Shown: in pieces, positions 1 through 8,117 of the stretch
How positions within the stretch are numbered: the first letter of the stretch is position 1
How the letters are laid out: every line of letters starts with the position of its first letter
Origin: Sphingomonas sp. KRR8
GTDB lineage: Bacteria > Pseudomonadota > Alphaproteobacteria > Sphingomonadales > Sphingomonadaceae
Assembly (NCBI RefSeq): GCF_023559245.1
Contig: NZ_CP097462.1
Span: forward strand, 868,001-932,000
DNA: 64,000 nt
Direction of reading: 5' to 3'
Notes under the pieces: generated by a model
The model's database searches: none
Told to the model about the DNA's origin: nothing
What the model saw: only the letters and a program-made list of their open reading frames with translations
Program-made: the position numbers and the translations under genes

Positions 1-365
1 ACCCGCCCGCCGAGCGGCACGAAGAAGGATTGGAGGCGCCGCGCCAGTTCCGCTCCATAGTCCTCGCCGGCAAAGACAAAGTCGATCGGGTCGGGATGGG
101 CGTCACGGACGATGGCTGTCCATTGCTCCCAGAAGTCGGGCGCATCTCCAGGTTCCTGCGGTGCGGGGCGATCGAAATAGATGATGCGGCAGTCGGGAAA
201 GAGCTGCCGCATCCAGTCGAGGCGCGTCAGTCCCGGGATCGGGTCGCCATCGCGCGCGCAGACCAGCACAGTCAGCTGATCGACCAGCTGCCGAGCGGAG
301 CGGATCAGTGCCACGTGGCCCGCGTGCGGCGGCATGAATTTGCCCAGGAGGAATCCGCGCTTCAC
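1..365 (-). CDS. NadR-like nicotinamide-nucleotide adenylyltransferase (3' part cut by window edge)
   Basis: Only about 121 N-terminal residues are in the window. The protein opens with a Rossmann nucleotidyltransferase signature, GKFMPPHAGH, with the HxGH adenylyl-transfer motif at residues 14-17. Such proteins form NAD from NMN and ATP, and NadR types carry a ribosylnicotinamide kinase domain further on, which cannot be checked here. The start is a GTG overlapping the pnuC stop (GTGA), so the two are translationally coupled. The pairing with PnuC supports a pyridine-nucleotide salvage role. The exact subfamily (NadR or NadM) is inferred. Confidence 0.75.
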   Translation of the reverse strand, partial: MKRGFLLGKFMPPHAGHVALIRSARQLVDQLTVLVCARDGDPIPGLTRLDWMRQLFPDCRIIYFDRPAPQEPGDAPDFWEQWTAIVRDAHPDPIDFVFAGEDYGAELARRLQSFFVPLGGR

Positions 366-919
366 GCCGTCGCCTTTCGCCGCCACTCGAGGAGCCCGGC
401 CACAGCCAGGCACAGGAAGATGAGATAAAGTCCCGCCGTAATCAGCAGGCCGCGCGAGAGGAACAGAGGGATCGCCGCGAGATCGACCATGATCCACAAC
501 CACCAGCTTTCCACCTTGCGGAAGCTCTGCAGCAGCTGCGCCACGACGCTGGTGATCGCGATTGGGCCATCGACGAAGGGCGCGGCGGCGTCGGTCAGGC
601 CGGCCATCACGCTACTCCATAAAGATGCGGCGACGACAATCGCCGCCGCGCCACGAAGCCGCTCCGCCGGCGATAGCGAACTCACGGCCACGCCCGCATC
701 GACCTGCTCGGCATGCTGCCAAGCCCACCAGCCGTACAGCTGAACCGCGATGAAGAAGAGCTGGAGCAACGCGTCGGAGTAGAGCCGCTGCTCGAAGAAG
801 ACGAAAAAGTAGAGCCCGACCGTCACCAGGCCAAAGGGATAGTTCCAGACGGAGCGGCGGACGACCAGCAGAACGTTCACCACGCCAAGCGCGGCGGCCA
901 GCGCCTCGACAGGACTCAC
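362..919 (-). CDS. pnuC: Nicotinamide riboside transporter PnuC
   Basis: This 185-residue, almost wholly hydrophobic protein has about seven membrane segments. The PnuC landmarks are present: a WNYPFG motif near residue 26, a YGWWAW motif near residue 62, and WWLWIMVD near residue 140. PnuC carries nicotinamide riboside through the inner membrane, where phosphorylation traps it. The next gene, overlapping by 4 bases, encodes a NadR-like enzyme that would use the product. The start is GTG, 24 bases after the zur-like gene on the same strand, so the three may be cotranscribed. Confidence 0.85.
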   Translation of the reverse strand: MSPVEALAAALGVVNVLLVVRRSVWNYPFGLVTVGLYFFVFFEQRLYSDALLQLFFIAVQLYGWWAWQHAEQVDAGVAVSSLSPAERLRGAAAIVVAASLWSSVMAGLTDAAAPFVDGPIAITSVVAQLLQSFRKVESWWLWIMVDLAAIPLFLSRGLLITAGLYLIFLCLAVAGLLEWRRKATA

Positions 920-943
920 GATCGTTCGGCCGGGCTCAGGAGG

Positions 944-1402
944 TCAGCTGCAGCTCTCGCAGGTGCCGCGCACCTCGATCACCGGCTTGGTGGGCGCGAA
1001 GCCGCTCTTCTCGGCCGCGGCGCGAACGCCTTCGGTCAGCCGGTCGTCGTCGATATGCTTGGCCTGCCCGCATTGGTCGCAGATCAGGAAGATGCAGTCG
1101 TGGAGACAGCCCGGATGCGAGTTGGCGACATAAGCGTTGGCGCTTTCCACTCGCATCGCGAGATTGGCGCCGACGAACAGGTCGAGGATCCGATACACGC
1201 TGTTGGCGGCAACGCGGCGACCTTGCGCGGTGGAGACCGCCTCGGCGATGTCATAGGCGCTGGCCGGACGATCGAAGGAGGCAAGGGCTTCGAACACGGC
1301 TTCGCGCATCCCGGTCCATTGTTCACCGGTTTCGGTCAACCGCGCTTTTGCCGCATCGACCAGGCGTTCGCCCTGGTGGCTTTGATGTTGATGGCCGGAC
1401 AT
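944..1402 (-). CDS. zur: Fur-family transcriptional regulator, probably the zinc uptake regulator Zur
   Basis: This 152-residue protein has the Fur fold: a winged helix (about residues 20-85, with ANSVYRILD as recognition helix) followed by a metal-binding dimerisation domain. Two CxxC pairs (C108/C111 and C148/C151) match the structural zinc site of Zur and Fur. The N terminus is His-rich (GHQHQSH), which is common in Zur. The HPGCLHDCIF stretch near residue 96 supplies likely regulatory ligands. A Zur-like palindrome lies before the merC-like gene 1.2 kb away. Zur is favoured over Fur or PerR by these features but is not proven. The predicted promoter puts transcription start at or next to the ATG. 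Confidence 0.8.
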   Translation of the reverse strand: MSGHQHQSHQGERLVDAAKARLTETGEQWTGMREAVFEALASFDRPASAYDIAEAVSTAQGRRVAANSVYRILDLFVGANLAMRVESANAYVANSHPGCLHDCIFLICDQCGQAKHIDDDRLTEGVRAAAEKSGFAPTKPVIEVRGTCESCS

Positions 1403-1408
1403 GGCGAT

Positions 1409-1437
1409 GAGATACGCTCACCTTGGTTAAGGAACAA
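1409..1437 (-). promoter_or_regulatory. Predicted sigma-70-type promoter of the zur-like gene
   Basis: On the minus strand a -35 element TTGTTC (1432-1437) and a -10 element TATCTC (1409-1414) are separated by 17 bases. The expected transcription start falls at about 1401-1403, on the ATG at 1400-1402, so the message would be leaderless or nearly so. Assigned by eye. Confidence 0.45.
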
Positions 1438-1474
1438 GTGAACCGAGTAAGCGAACCGTTCGTTTGTTGACGAG

Positions 1475-2182
1475 ATGCCGCTCGTTGATGCTCCCCCAAA
1501 TCCGAACGACCCGCCCCGCCGTGACTCTCATGAAGGGGAAGGTGCGACAAGGGGTACGGGGCGCATGGAGGCCTTCGCGGACGGGGTGTTCGCCATCGCC
1601 TTCACCCTGCCGATCTTCAACGTGGTTGCGCCCGAATTCCGGAATGGCGGCCAGTTTCTCGGCAACGACCTTGCTGCGGCGTGGCCGCAGGACCTTGGCT
1701 ATGTCATCGCCTCCGTGGTGATCGGGCTTTACTGGGTCCATCACCATTTCTCGGGTGCCATCTACCGGACGACGGGTCACTGGTTCCTGCTTGCTACCAC
1801 GCTCTTTCTGGCGATGATCGGCTATATCGCATTCCCGTCGAGGATCTTCGCGGAAAGCCTCGTTCATCCGGCTGCCCTGCCTGCCGCGAGCAGTTTCCTC
1901 GTCGACATGCTTGCGCTGACCTCGGTCAGCTGGCTGCTCAAGTGGAATGTCGGCATGGCGCGCGGCAATGTCGATCCTCGCCTTCTGCCCGACTACGTCC
2001 GGCGGCTGAGCCGGCGCTACTGGATCAAGGCCGGATGTTATATTGCAGCAGCCGTGGTGGTTCGCCTGAATTGGCAACTTGGGCTTGGGCTGGCCACTCT
2101 CAGCCTGCTCCACCTCATCTGGCCGCCGGAGACACCTCGCTACCGGGAGGAGGCGCCCTTGATCGACGGTGACGATGGTTAG
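1475..2182 (+). CDS. TMEM175-family (DUF1211) potassium channel-like membrane protein
   Basis: The defining TMEM175/DUF1211 motif RMEAFADGVFAIAFTL begins at residue 30. The RxxxFxDGVFAI pattern lines the pore in this family of potassium channels. About five or six hydrophobic segments follow, ending at residue 220. The ATG at 1475 has no clear ribosome site, whereas an ATG at 1565 (the Met of the motif) has an AAGGGG about ten bases upstream but would clip the motif's Arg. The longer start is therefore given with doubt. The end overlaps the convergent merC-like gene by 4 bases. Confidence 0.75.
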   Translation: MPLVDAPPNPNDPPRRDSHEGEGATRGTGRMEAFADGVFAIAFTLPIFNVVAPEFRNGGQFLGNDLAAAWPQDLGYVIASVVIGLYWVHHHFSGAIYRTTGHWFLLATTLFLAMIGYIAFPSRIFAESLVHPAALPAASSFLVDMLALTSVSWLLKWNVGMARGNVDPRLLPDYVRRLSRRYWIKAGCYIAAAVVVRLNWQLGLGLATLSLLHLIWPPETPRYREEAPLIDGDDG

Positions 2183-2574
2183 TGGGCGGTCCGCTTACCG
2201 AAGGGGTGAACCGTTCCGCGACGATTGAGGTCGTGGCCGAGCGCCAGGATCAGCACGCCGACGATGGTCGCCGCCGCTTCGGTCCCGTCATGCGGAAGAG
2301 TGAGCGCCCCGGCCATCACGCCAAGCCCAAGGCCACCAACCGCGCTGGGCATCATGAAACCATGCTCGAGAATTCCGCGGTAGAGGGCGAAGGCGCCAAT
2401 CCCCATGGCGATCGTCAGCCCGACCTCATGCACCAACTCGGAGCCGAGGATGCCGCCGGCAGCCGACAGCATCGCCACCAGCACGGTGGTTGCGACGCAA
2501 TGCACCACGCACAGACCGGAAAGGCCGATAGCCAGCCGGTCGAACCGGTGAGTCGAGTGAAGGTGCGCCGTCAC
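2179..2574 (-). CDS. MerC-domain inner-membrane protein
   Basis: This 131-residue protein has four predicted membrane segments and an early GLCVVHCVAT motif (residues 20-29), the Cys pair of MerC-type transporters. MerC was named for mercury uptake, but no other mer gene is nearby. The site in its promoter resembles a Zur box, so a role in zinc or another divalent metal is more likely; this is inference. The start is GTG. No Shine-Dalgarno sequence precedes it, which agrees with the predicted leaderless promoter at 2582-2610. Confidence 0.75.
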   Translation of the reverse strand: MTAHLHSTHRFDRLAIGLSGLCVVHCVATTVLVAMLSAAGGILGSELVHEVGLTIAMGIGAFALYRGILEHGFMMPSAVGGLGLGVMAGALTLPHDGTEAAATIVGVLILALGHDLNRRGTVHPFGKRTAH

Positions 2575-2581
2575 GGGCGGT

Positions 2582-2616
2582 GATATACTGACACGTCGCC
2601 GAAGTTACAACATTAC
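2582..2616 (-). promoter_or_regulatory. Promoter of the merC-like gene with an overlapping Zur-like operator
   Basis: The minus strand shows -35 TTGTAA (2605-2610), a 17-base spacer and -10 TATATC (2582-2587). The predicted start point is at about 2574-2576, which is the GTG codon itself. The 13-base element GTAATGTTGTAAC (2604-2616) has GTxA/TxAC symmetry, resembles Zur boxes, and covers the -35. Repressor binding there would block polymerase. The operator assignment is inference from the neighbouring zur-like gene. Confidence 0.5.
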
Positions 2617-2680
2617 ATCGCGGCCAAATAACACTGTCTGGTGAACAAGGGCCAATTGCTCACCCCGTCCCTCGACCGTC

Positions 2681-2709
2681 TTGCTCCTTGTTGGGGCGAC
2701 CGCCATATC
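2681..2709 (+). promoter_or_regulatory. Possible ctaA promoter
   Basis: TTGCTC (2681-2686) and CATATC (2704-2709) are 17 bases apart on the plus strand, 10 bases before the ctaA ATG at 2720. Match to consensus is moderate and the leader would be only a few bases. Confidence 0.35.
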
Positions 2710-2719
2710 GCGCGCCATC

Positions 2720-3781
2720 ATGACCGCATCGACCCTTCCGCTGGAGCGTGCCCCCGCATTCGATCGGGCCACTGCCCGTCCCCACGCCATCGCGACGTGG
2801 CTGCTCACGGTTGCCGGCCTGATCCTGGCGATGGTGGTGGTCGGCGGGATCACTCGCCTGACCGAAAGCGGACTGTCGATCACCGAATGGAAGCCGATCA
2901 GCGGCACCCTTCCGCCCCTTACCCAGGCGCAGTGGGAGCATGCTTTCCAGCTCTATCAACAGATCCCCCAATATCAGCAGATCAACCGCGGCATCAGCCT
3001 GGAAGAGTTCAAGGGCATCTTCTTCTGGGAGTATGTTCATCGGCTGCTGGGCAGGGTGATCGGGCTTGCGTTTGCGCTGCCCCTGCTCTGGTTCTGGATC
3101 CGCAGGGCCATTCCGAAGGGCTATGGCTGGCGGCTGGTCGGCATCTTGGCGCTCGGCGGACTGCAGGGCGCGATTGGCTGGTGGATGGTCGCCAGCGGCT
3201 TGAGCGAGCGGACGGAGGTCAGCCATGTGCGGCTGGCAGTGCACCTGCTGACGGCCCTGCTCATCTTCAGCGCCACCGTATGGACCGCGCTCGACCTGCG
3301 TTCGCCTGGCAGCGTCAAGCGACGAATTCCGACCCTCGCGATCTGGTCGCTGGCAGCGCTGGCGCTGCAATTAATGTTCGGGGCGTTCGTGGCCGGGCTT
3401 CGCGCCGGTTACGCCTTCAACACGTGGCCTCTGATGGGCGACGAACTCTACCCGACGGGCGCGCCTTGGCTTCAGCCACTGCTGCGAAACTTCGTGGATA
3501 ACCCCATCGCCGTGCAGTTCGTCCACCGCTGGCTGGCTTTCGTGGTGCTGGGCTTCGCCGTCGTGATCGCCCGCCAGGTGAAAAGGATGGGTAGCCGGCG
3601 CGAATCGATCATTCTTCATTCGATCATCGGGGTGCAGATCATCCTCGGGATCGCCACGCTTCTGACCGGCGTCGACCTGCATATCGCGGCGACCCACCAG
3701 GGGACGGCTGTGCTGCTGCTGGGTTCGTTCCTCCTGACGGGGCACCGGATCGCCGTCCTGCGTGACGAGGCGCGTGGCTGA
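2720..3781 (+). CDS. ctaA: Heme A synthase (COX15/CtaA)
   Basis: The protein is about 353 residues with eight hydrophobic segments. The family signature GGITRLTESGLSITEW is near residue 40, and conserved heme-ligand histidines lie in EYVHRLLGR, SHVRLAVH, VQFVHRW and AATHQGTA. COX15 oxidises heme O to heme A for cytochrome aa3 oxidase in the inner membrane. The ATG at 2720 is chosen over an in-frame upstream start at 2681 because the upstream stretch holds a candidate promoter. The end overlaps cutA by 20 bases. Confidence 0.92.
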   Translation: MTASTLPLERAPAFDRATARPHAIATWLLTVAGLILAMVVVGGITRLTESGLSITEWKPISGTLPPLTQAQWEHAFQLYQQIPQYQQINRGISLEEFKGIFFWEYVHRLLGRVIGLAFALPLLWFWIRRAIPKGYGWRLVGILALGGLQGAIGWWMVASGLSERTEVSHVRLAVHLLTALLIFSATVWTALDLRSPGSVKRRIPTLAIWSLAALALQLMFGAFVAGLRAGYAFNTWPLMGDELYPTGAPWLQPLLRNFVDNPIAVQFVHRWLAFVVLGFAVVIARQVKRMGSRRESIILHSIIGVQIILGIATLLTGVDLHIAATHQGTAVLLLGSFLLTGHRIAVLRDEARG

Positions 3782-4100
3782 GGCCGCGAGCATCGTCTCG
3801 GTCTACTGCATCTTCGGCAGTGCCGAGGAAGCCAAGCGGATTGGGCGTCAAGTTGTGGAAGAGCGGCTGGCTGCCTGCGTCAACAACTTGGGCCCGTGCC
3901 ACAGCATCTATCGCTGGCGAGACGTGATCGAGGACTCGCAAGAGGTCCCCGCCCTCTTCAAAACGGCGGCCAGGAACGCGGATCGCCTGGTAAACCGGCT
4001 GGCGGATCTGCACAGCTATAAGGTGCCGGCGATCGCGGTTTGGCCCGTCGAACGCACCCTTCCGGCCTATGGGGAATGGGTCGTGGAAAGCACAGGGTAA
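3762..4100 (+). CDS. cutA: Divalent-cation tolerance protein CutA
   Basis: At 112 residues this matches CutA, a small trimeric cytosolic protein linked to copper tolerance. Visible family features are the EEAKRIGRQVVEERLAACVN helix, the IYRWRDVIEDSQEV core (usually IYRWxGxIxxxxE) and the KVPAIAVWPV strand. The GTG at 3762 lies inside ctaA; a second GTG at 3774 is equally possible. The overlap with ctaA implies cotranscription. Confidence 0.88.
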   Translation: MTRRVAEAASIVSVYCIFGSAEEAKRIGRQVVEERLAACVNNLGPCHSIYRWRDVIEDSQEVPALFKTAARNADRLVNRLADLHSYKVPAIAVWPVERTLPAYGEWVVESTG

Positions 4101-4132
4101 CATATTACCCATCGACAACAGTGCTCATTTGC

Positions 4133-4161
4133 TTGACTTTTTGACCCTCTCCCGCAATTAG
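4133..4161 (+). promoter_or_regulatory. Predicted rplM-rpsI promoter
   Basis: TTGACT (4133-4138) and AATTAG (4156-4161) are 17 bases apart in the only AT-rich stretch between cutA and rplM. The -35 is close to ideal; the -10 is weaker. Transcription would start near 4168 and run through the leader hairpin at 4173-4196. Confidence 0.45.
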
Positions 4162-4172
4162 CGGTGCACAAG

Positions 4173-4196
4173 CGCTGCCCGTCGGGCGGCGTTTTC
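4173..4196 (+). terminator. GC-rich hairpin plus T-run in the rplM leader (terminator or attenuator)
   Basis: CGCTGCCC (4173-4180), loop GTC, and GGGCGGCG (4184-4191) form an eight-pair stem with one G-U pair, followed by TTTTC. This has the form of an intrinsic terminator. It lies downstream of the predicted rplM promoter, so it may act as an attenuator in the ribosomal-protein leader. It may also simply end cutA transcripts. Confidence 0.5.
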
Positions 4197-4222
4197 ATGT
4201 TTAAGATAAGGGTTTTTCAGCC

Positions 4223-4702
4223 ATGAAGGCGCTGATGAAGACCACCAAGTCGGCCAAGCCGGCGGAGGTCGAACGCAAGTGGCATATCATTGATGCCGAC
4301 GGTCTGGTGGTCGGTCGCGTGGCGACGATCATCGCCAACATCCTGCGCGGCAAGCACAAGCCGAGCTTCACGCCGCACGTCGACTGCGGCGACCATGTGG
4401 TCGTGGTGAATGCCGACAAGGTCCGCTTCACGGGCCGCAAGGCGCAGCAGAAGATCTACTACAAGCACACCGGTTATGCCGGTGGCCTGAAGGAGACTCG
4501 CGCTGACAAGATCCTGGAAGGCCGCTTCCCGGAGCGCGTTCTGGAGAAGGCCGTGGAGCGGATGATCCCGCGCGGGCCGCTCGGCCGCGAGCAGATGCGG
4601 CACCTGCACCTGTACAACGGCACCGACCACCCGCACGAGGGCCAGGCCCCCGAGACGCTGGACGTCGCCTCGATGAACCGCAAGAACAAGGTGGGCGCAT
4701 AA
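4223..4702 (+). CDS. rplM: 50S ribosomal protein L13
   Basis: This 159-residue protein carries the L13 core: [46 protein letters not shown] (residues 53-74) and [20 protein letters not shown] near the C terminus. L13 is an early-assembly protein of the large ribosomal subunit. The protein has short extensions compared with the usual 142 or so residues. It sits two bases before rpsI in the universal L13-S9 operon. Confidence 0.97.
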   Translation: MKALMKTTKSAKPAEVERKWHIIDADGLVVGRVATIIANILRGKHKPSFTPHVDCGDHVVVVNADKVRFTGRKAQQKIYYKHTGYAGGLKETRADKILEGRFPERVLEKAVERMIPRGPLGREQMRHLHLYNGTDHPHEGQAPETLDVASMNRKNKVGA

Positions 4703-4703
4703 C

Positions 4704-5279
4704 ATGGCCGACAAGAAGTCCCTCTCCGACCTCGGCGAGCTGACCAGCCAGCCGGCGCCGGCTCCGGCGGCTGCCGAGGCTCCCGCCGACACCGCAGCGG
4801 CCCCGACGGCTGACGCTGGCACCGACGAAGCTCCGGCCGCACCGGTCAACGTTCAGCCGGAAGCGCCGCTCCGTGAGCAGCAGCTCGACAAGTACGGCCG
4901 CGCTTATGCGACCGGCCGCCGCAAGGACGCCGTTGCGCGCGTCTGGCTCAAGCCGGGCACTGGCAAGATCGAAGTGAACGGCCGCGACCAGACCGTTTAT
5001 TTCGCTCGTCCGACGCTGCGCCTGGTGATCAACCAGCCGTTCGGCATCACCGATCGGGCCGATCAGTATGACGTGATCGCCACCGTCAAGGGCGGCGGTC
5101 TCTCGGGCCAGGCGGGCGCCGTGCTGCACGGCATCGCCCAGGCGCTGAGCCGCTATGAGCCGGTGCTCCGCACCACCGTCAAGCGCGCCGGTTTCCTGAC
5201 CCGCGATCCCCGCGTGGTCGAGCGCAAGAAGTATGGCAAGGCCAAGGCCCGCCGTAGCTTCCAGTTCTCGAAGCGCTAA
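4704..5279 (+). CDS. rpsI: 30S ribosomal protein S9 with an Ala/Pro-rich N-terminal extension
   Basis: The S9 domain occupies about residues 63-191, with [15 protein letters not shown] at its start and the basic tail ending QFSKR that reaches the P site. The first 60 or so residues are a low-complexity Ala/Pro/Glu segment absent from the usual 130-residue S9. It is in frame with a normal start one base after the rplM stop, so it seems a genuine extension. Confidence 0.96.
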   Translation: MADKKSLSDLGELTSQPAPAPAAAEAPADTAAAPTADAGTDEAPAAPVNVQPEAPLREQQLDKYGRAYATGRRKDAVARVWLKPGTGKIEVNGRDQTVYFARPTLRLVINQPFGITDRADQYDVIATVKGGGLSGQAGAVLHGIAQALSRYEPVLRTTVKRAGFLTRDPRVVERKKYGKAKARRSFQFSKR

Positions 5280-5312
5280 ACGACAAACAATCCGGGCAAC
5301 CGGATGCGAAGA

Positions 5313-5342
5313 GGCGCTCCGCTCCGGCGGGGCGCCTTTTTT
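5313..5342 (+). terminator. Intrinsic terminator of the rplM-rpsI operon
   Basis: GGCGCTCCGC and GCGGGGCGCC pair over ten positions (one G-U) around a UCCG tetraloop, followed by six T residues at 5337-5342. It stands 33 bases after the rpsI stop. This is the clearest intrinsic terminator in the window. Confidence 0.9.
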
Positions 5343-5415
5343 CATGGAAGAGCGAGGCGGAACCAGAGGCCGACCTGCGCGCTTGATGAACACACGACAA
5401 CGGAGGGAATCACGC

Positions 5416-6189
5416 ATGGCGCTCGCCTTCACCCGGCCGCCCAGTCCGAAGCTTGGCGATTGCGAACTGACCCACTTGGAGCGTGAGCCGATCAGCCCGG
5501 CCCTCGCCGTCGAGCAGCACCGTGCCTACGAACAGCTGCTGAGCGCCGCCGGCTACGATGTGGTCCAGCTTCCCGCCCTGGCGGAGCATCCGGACGGGGT
5601 GTTCGTCGAGGACACGGCCATCCTGCTGGGAGATCACGCCATCATCACCCGTCCGGGGGCACCGTCGCGCCGGGCCGAGGCCGACGACACGGCGGCCGCA
5701 CTTGCCAAACACTTCACCGTGCATCGGATGCGTCGAGGACGGCTCGACGGCGGCGACGTGCTGCGCGTCGGAAAGCAATTGTTCGTGGGCTTGTCGCGCC
5801 GCACCGACAGCGCGGGCGCGATCGCGCTCGCCAATCTTGCCGCGCCGCTTGGCTATGAGGTCATCGGAGTGCTGCACGAGCGTTGCCTCCACCTGAAGAC
5901 CGGCGTCACCTACGCTGGCCGTGACCCGAGCGGACGCGAGGTCGTGGTGCTTAATCCCGACTGGATCGACCCGGCGCCGTTCAGCGACCATCTGGTCGTT
6001 CCCAACCACCCGCTGGAGCCGTTTGGCGCCAATGTGCTGCGCGCGGGCGAGGCACTGATCGTTCCGGCGGACGCGCCCCGGACGGCGGAGCGGCTGCGGA
6101 CCCTCGGCTTCGAGATCAGTACGGTGGACGTGGGCGAACTGCAGAAGGCCGAGGCCGGCCTCACCTGCATGAGCCTGATCGCCGACTAG
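5416..6189 (+). CDS. Dimethylarginine dimethylaminohydrolase (DDAH) family protein
   Basis: This 257-residue protein fits the DDAH branch of the guanidino-group modifying superfamily. The catalytic Cys is at 251 in LTCMSL, the His at 159 in HLKTG, and acidic residues 65-66 are in VFVEDTAI. DDAH hydrolyses methylated arginines to citrulline and methylamines. An AGGGA site lies a few bases before the ATG at 5416. Related arginine deiminases share the fold, so the substrate is inferred. It follows the rpsI terminator and runs towards cheR. Confidence 0.82.
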   Translation: MALAFTRPPSPKLGDCELTHLEREPISPALAVEQHRAYEQLLSAAGYDVVQLPALAEHPDGVFVEDTAILLGDHAIITRPGAPSRRAEADDTAAALAKHFTVHRMRRGRLDGGDVLRVGKQLFVGLSRRTDSAGAIALANLAAPLGYEVIGVLHERCLHLKTGVTYAGRDPSGREVVVLNPDWIDPAPFSDHLVVPNHPLEPFGANVLRAGEALIVPADAPRTAERLRTLGFEISTVDVGELQKAEAGLTCMSLIAD

Positions 6190-6191
6190 GC

Positions 6192-7040
6192 TCAGGCCAC
6201 CCGGCGGTCGGCGTGCTCGTCGTTGGTGGCGAGCACATACAGTCCGCGCGAGTCCTTGTCCGAGACCAGCTTGCGGGTCTGGCCGATTACCGTTTCGCCC
6301 GCCCCCAGCATCAGCCAGCCGTCGGACGCCATGGCGCTGGCGAGGCGGTCGAACGCCTTTTCGCGTGTCTGCTGGTTGAGATAGAGCAGGACGTTGCGGC
6401 AGAGCACGACGTCGAACTCGCCCGGGTGCGGCGGAAGTTCGAGCAGGTTATGAGTCTGGAACCGAACGCTCTTGCGCAGCGCCTCCACCGCGCGCCAGCC
6501 GGCGGGCGTTTCCTCGAACCACTTCACCATTTGCGCGATGCCGAGGCCGCGCTGCACCTCGAACTGGCTGTAGGTTCCGGTGCGCGCGCGATCGACCACG
6601 GTTTCCGATACGTCGGTGCCGATGATGTCGATGGTCCACCCGGCCCATTTCAGCGGGTCCTCTGCGAACATCATTGCCAGGCTGTATACCTCCTGCCCGG
6701 TCGAGCAGCCGGCCGACCAGATCTTCAGCCGCCGCGATGAGGCGCGCCGCTCCATCAGCCGCGGCAAGGCCGACCGGGCAAGCAGGTCGAACGGAGTCCG
6801 GTCGCGGAAGAAATAGGTTTCGTTGTTCAACAGGGCCTCCACCACCTTGGCCGAGAGGTTGGGCTCCTTGCCCATGACGAGGATGGTGATCAGCTCGTCG
6901 ATGCTCACGATCCCCCGCTCACGCATCAGGGAAGAGAGCGCGGTCTCCAGTCGCCAGCGACGATTCATCGTCAGCTGCTGACCGGTACGAGCTTCCAGCA
7001 ATCCGGCGAGAATGCGGCTCGAGCTGTCGCTTATTTCCAT
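6192..7040 (-). CDS. cheR: Chemotaxis protein methyltransferase CheR
   Basis: This 282-residue protein has an N-terminal helical domain (to about residue 75), then a SAM-dependent methyltransferase domain. Motifs are NNETYFFRD, SAGCSTGQEVYSLAM (the SAM loop) and VLCRNVLLYL. CheR methylates glutamates on chemoreceptors. Its ATG overlaps the cheB stop by 10 bases, and it ends the operon. No receptor gene lies in the window. Confidence 0.95.
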   Translation of the reverse strand: MEISDSSSRILAGLLEARTGQQLTMNRRWRLETALSSLMRERGIVSIDELITILVMGKEPNLSAKVVEALLNNETYFFRDRTPFDLLARSALPRLMERRASSRRLKIWSAGCSTGQEVYSLAMMFAEDPLKWAGWTIDIIGTDVSETVVDRARTGTYSQFEVQRGLGIAQMVKWFEETPAGWRAVEALRKSVRFQTHNLLELPPHPGEFDVVLCRNVLLYLNQQTREKAFDRLASAMASDGWLMLGAGETVIGQTRKLVSDKDSRGLYVLATNDEHADRRVA

Positions 7041-8107
7041 GCAGTGTCTCCCGCCCGGGACGCAACACGGCGGGCGATTTGAAGGGGCGGCAGAACGGCG
7101 CTTGCAAGGCCGGCGTCGGTGACCGCCTTGGGCATGCCCCAGACGGCGCAGCTGGCTTCGTCCTGAGCAAGGATGGCGCCGCCTGCCGCGACGAGGCGGG
7201 TGGCGCCAAGCTGTCCGTCACGGCCCATGCCGGACAGGATCACGCCAAGACCAGTCGCGCCGTAGAATTCCGCCACGGAGGCGAGCATCGGATCAACAGA
7301 CGGCAGGCAGCCGCTGCTGACACTGCGGCGATCCAGCCGGACGACGGGTCGCCCACCGCGGTTCTCCACGGTCAAGTGGGCGTCGCCGGGCGCGACCAGG
7401 ATGACGTCCCTCATGAGAGGCATGCCGTCTTCGGCGACGAGCGCCCGGCGCCTGGCAGCAACGCCAAGCTGGCGGGCGAACACGATCATAAATGCGGCCG
7501 GAAGATGCTGGGTCACGAGGATCGGCACGCCCAACTTTTCGGGCAGCGCCGAAAACATCTGCTGAAGAGCGTGAATGCCACCAGTCGACGCGCCGATACC
7601 AAGGCACTGCATGGGCTCATTGCCCATGGCGCGAAGCGGGGCAACGGCGCCGTTGCGCCGGACCAGCTGGTCAGCACTGCCGAGCGCCTTGAGTTTTGCG
7701 AGCAGGACTTCACTGAACTTGCCGTTGAAGCGACCGATGCCGGGCTTGGGGAGCGTGTCAGCGGCGCCGAGCGCGAGCGCGGACACCGTTACCTGCGCTC
7801 CTTCCTCGGCGAGCGAAGAGACGATGATCACCCGGGCACCGCGCGCCGCATCGAGGATCGACGGAAGCATCTTGAGCCCGCCCGCGCCCGGCATCTCCAG
7901 GTCGAGCAGGATGACGTCGACGCGGACATGCGCGAGAGCGTCGATGGCATCCTCGGCGGTCCCGGCGACGGCGGCGAGCTCGAACCCGCCGTCCCCCTCG
8001 ACCATTCGGGACAGGACGGCACGAGCAACCGTGCTGTCGTCGACGATCATCAGCCGGATCGGCCGCCGCTCGTCGCCGCAGGCCTTGCTGGCGAGCGCGG
8101 GGCTCAT
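7031..8107 (-). CDS. cheB: Chemotaxis response regulator protein-glutamate methylesterase CheB
   Basis: The receiver domain spans about residues 16-130 with phospho-acceptor D69 in ILLDLEMPG. The methylesterase domain shows the triad S174 (GIGASTGG), H201 (TQHLP) and D297 (SGMGRDG). CheB removes methyl groups from receptors when phosphorylated by CheA. The ATG at 8107 is preferred because an AAGGGG ribosome site lies just upstream, and an upstream in-frame start would overlap cheY. At 358 residues it is close to normal length. Confidence 0.95.
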   Translation of the reverse strand: MSPALASKACGDERRPIRLMIVDDSTVARAVLSRMVEGDGGFELAAVAGTAEDAIDALAHVRVDVILLDLEMPGAGGLKMLPSILDAARGARVIIVSSLAEEGAQVTVSALALGAADTLPKPGIGRFNGKFSEVLLAKLKALGSADQLVRRNGAVAPLRAMGNEPMQCLGIGASTGGIHALQQMFSALPEKLGVPILVTQHLPAAFMIVFARQLGVAARRRALVAEDGMPLMRDVILVAPGDAHLTVENRGGRPVVRLDRRSVSSGCLPSVDPMLASVAEFYGATGLGVILSGMGRDGQLGATRLVAAGGAILAQDEASCAVWGMPKAVTDAGLASAVLPPLQIARRVASRAGDTAWK

Positions 8108-8117
8108 GCGGGGCCCC

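Noticed and set aside
2179..2574. Mercury resistance operon
   Set aside because: Only a MerC-like gene is present. There is no merR, merT, merP or merA, and the promoter has a Zur-like and not a MerR-like site.
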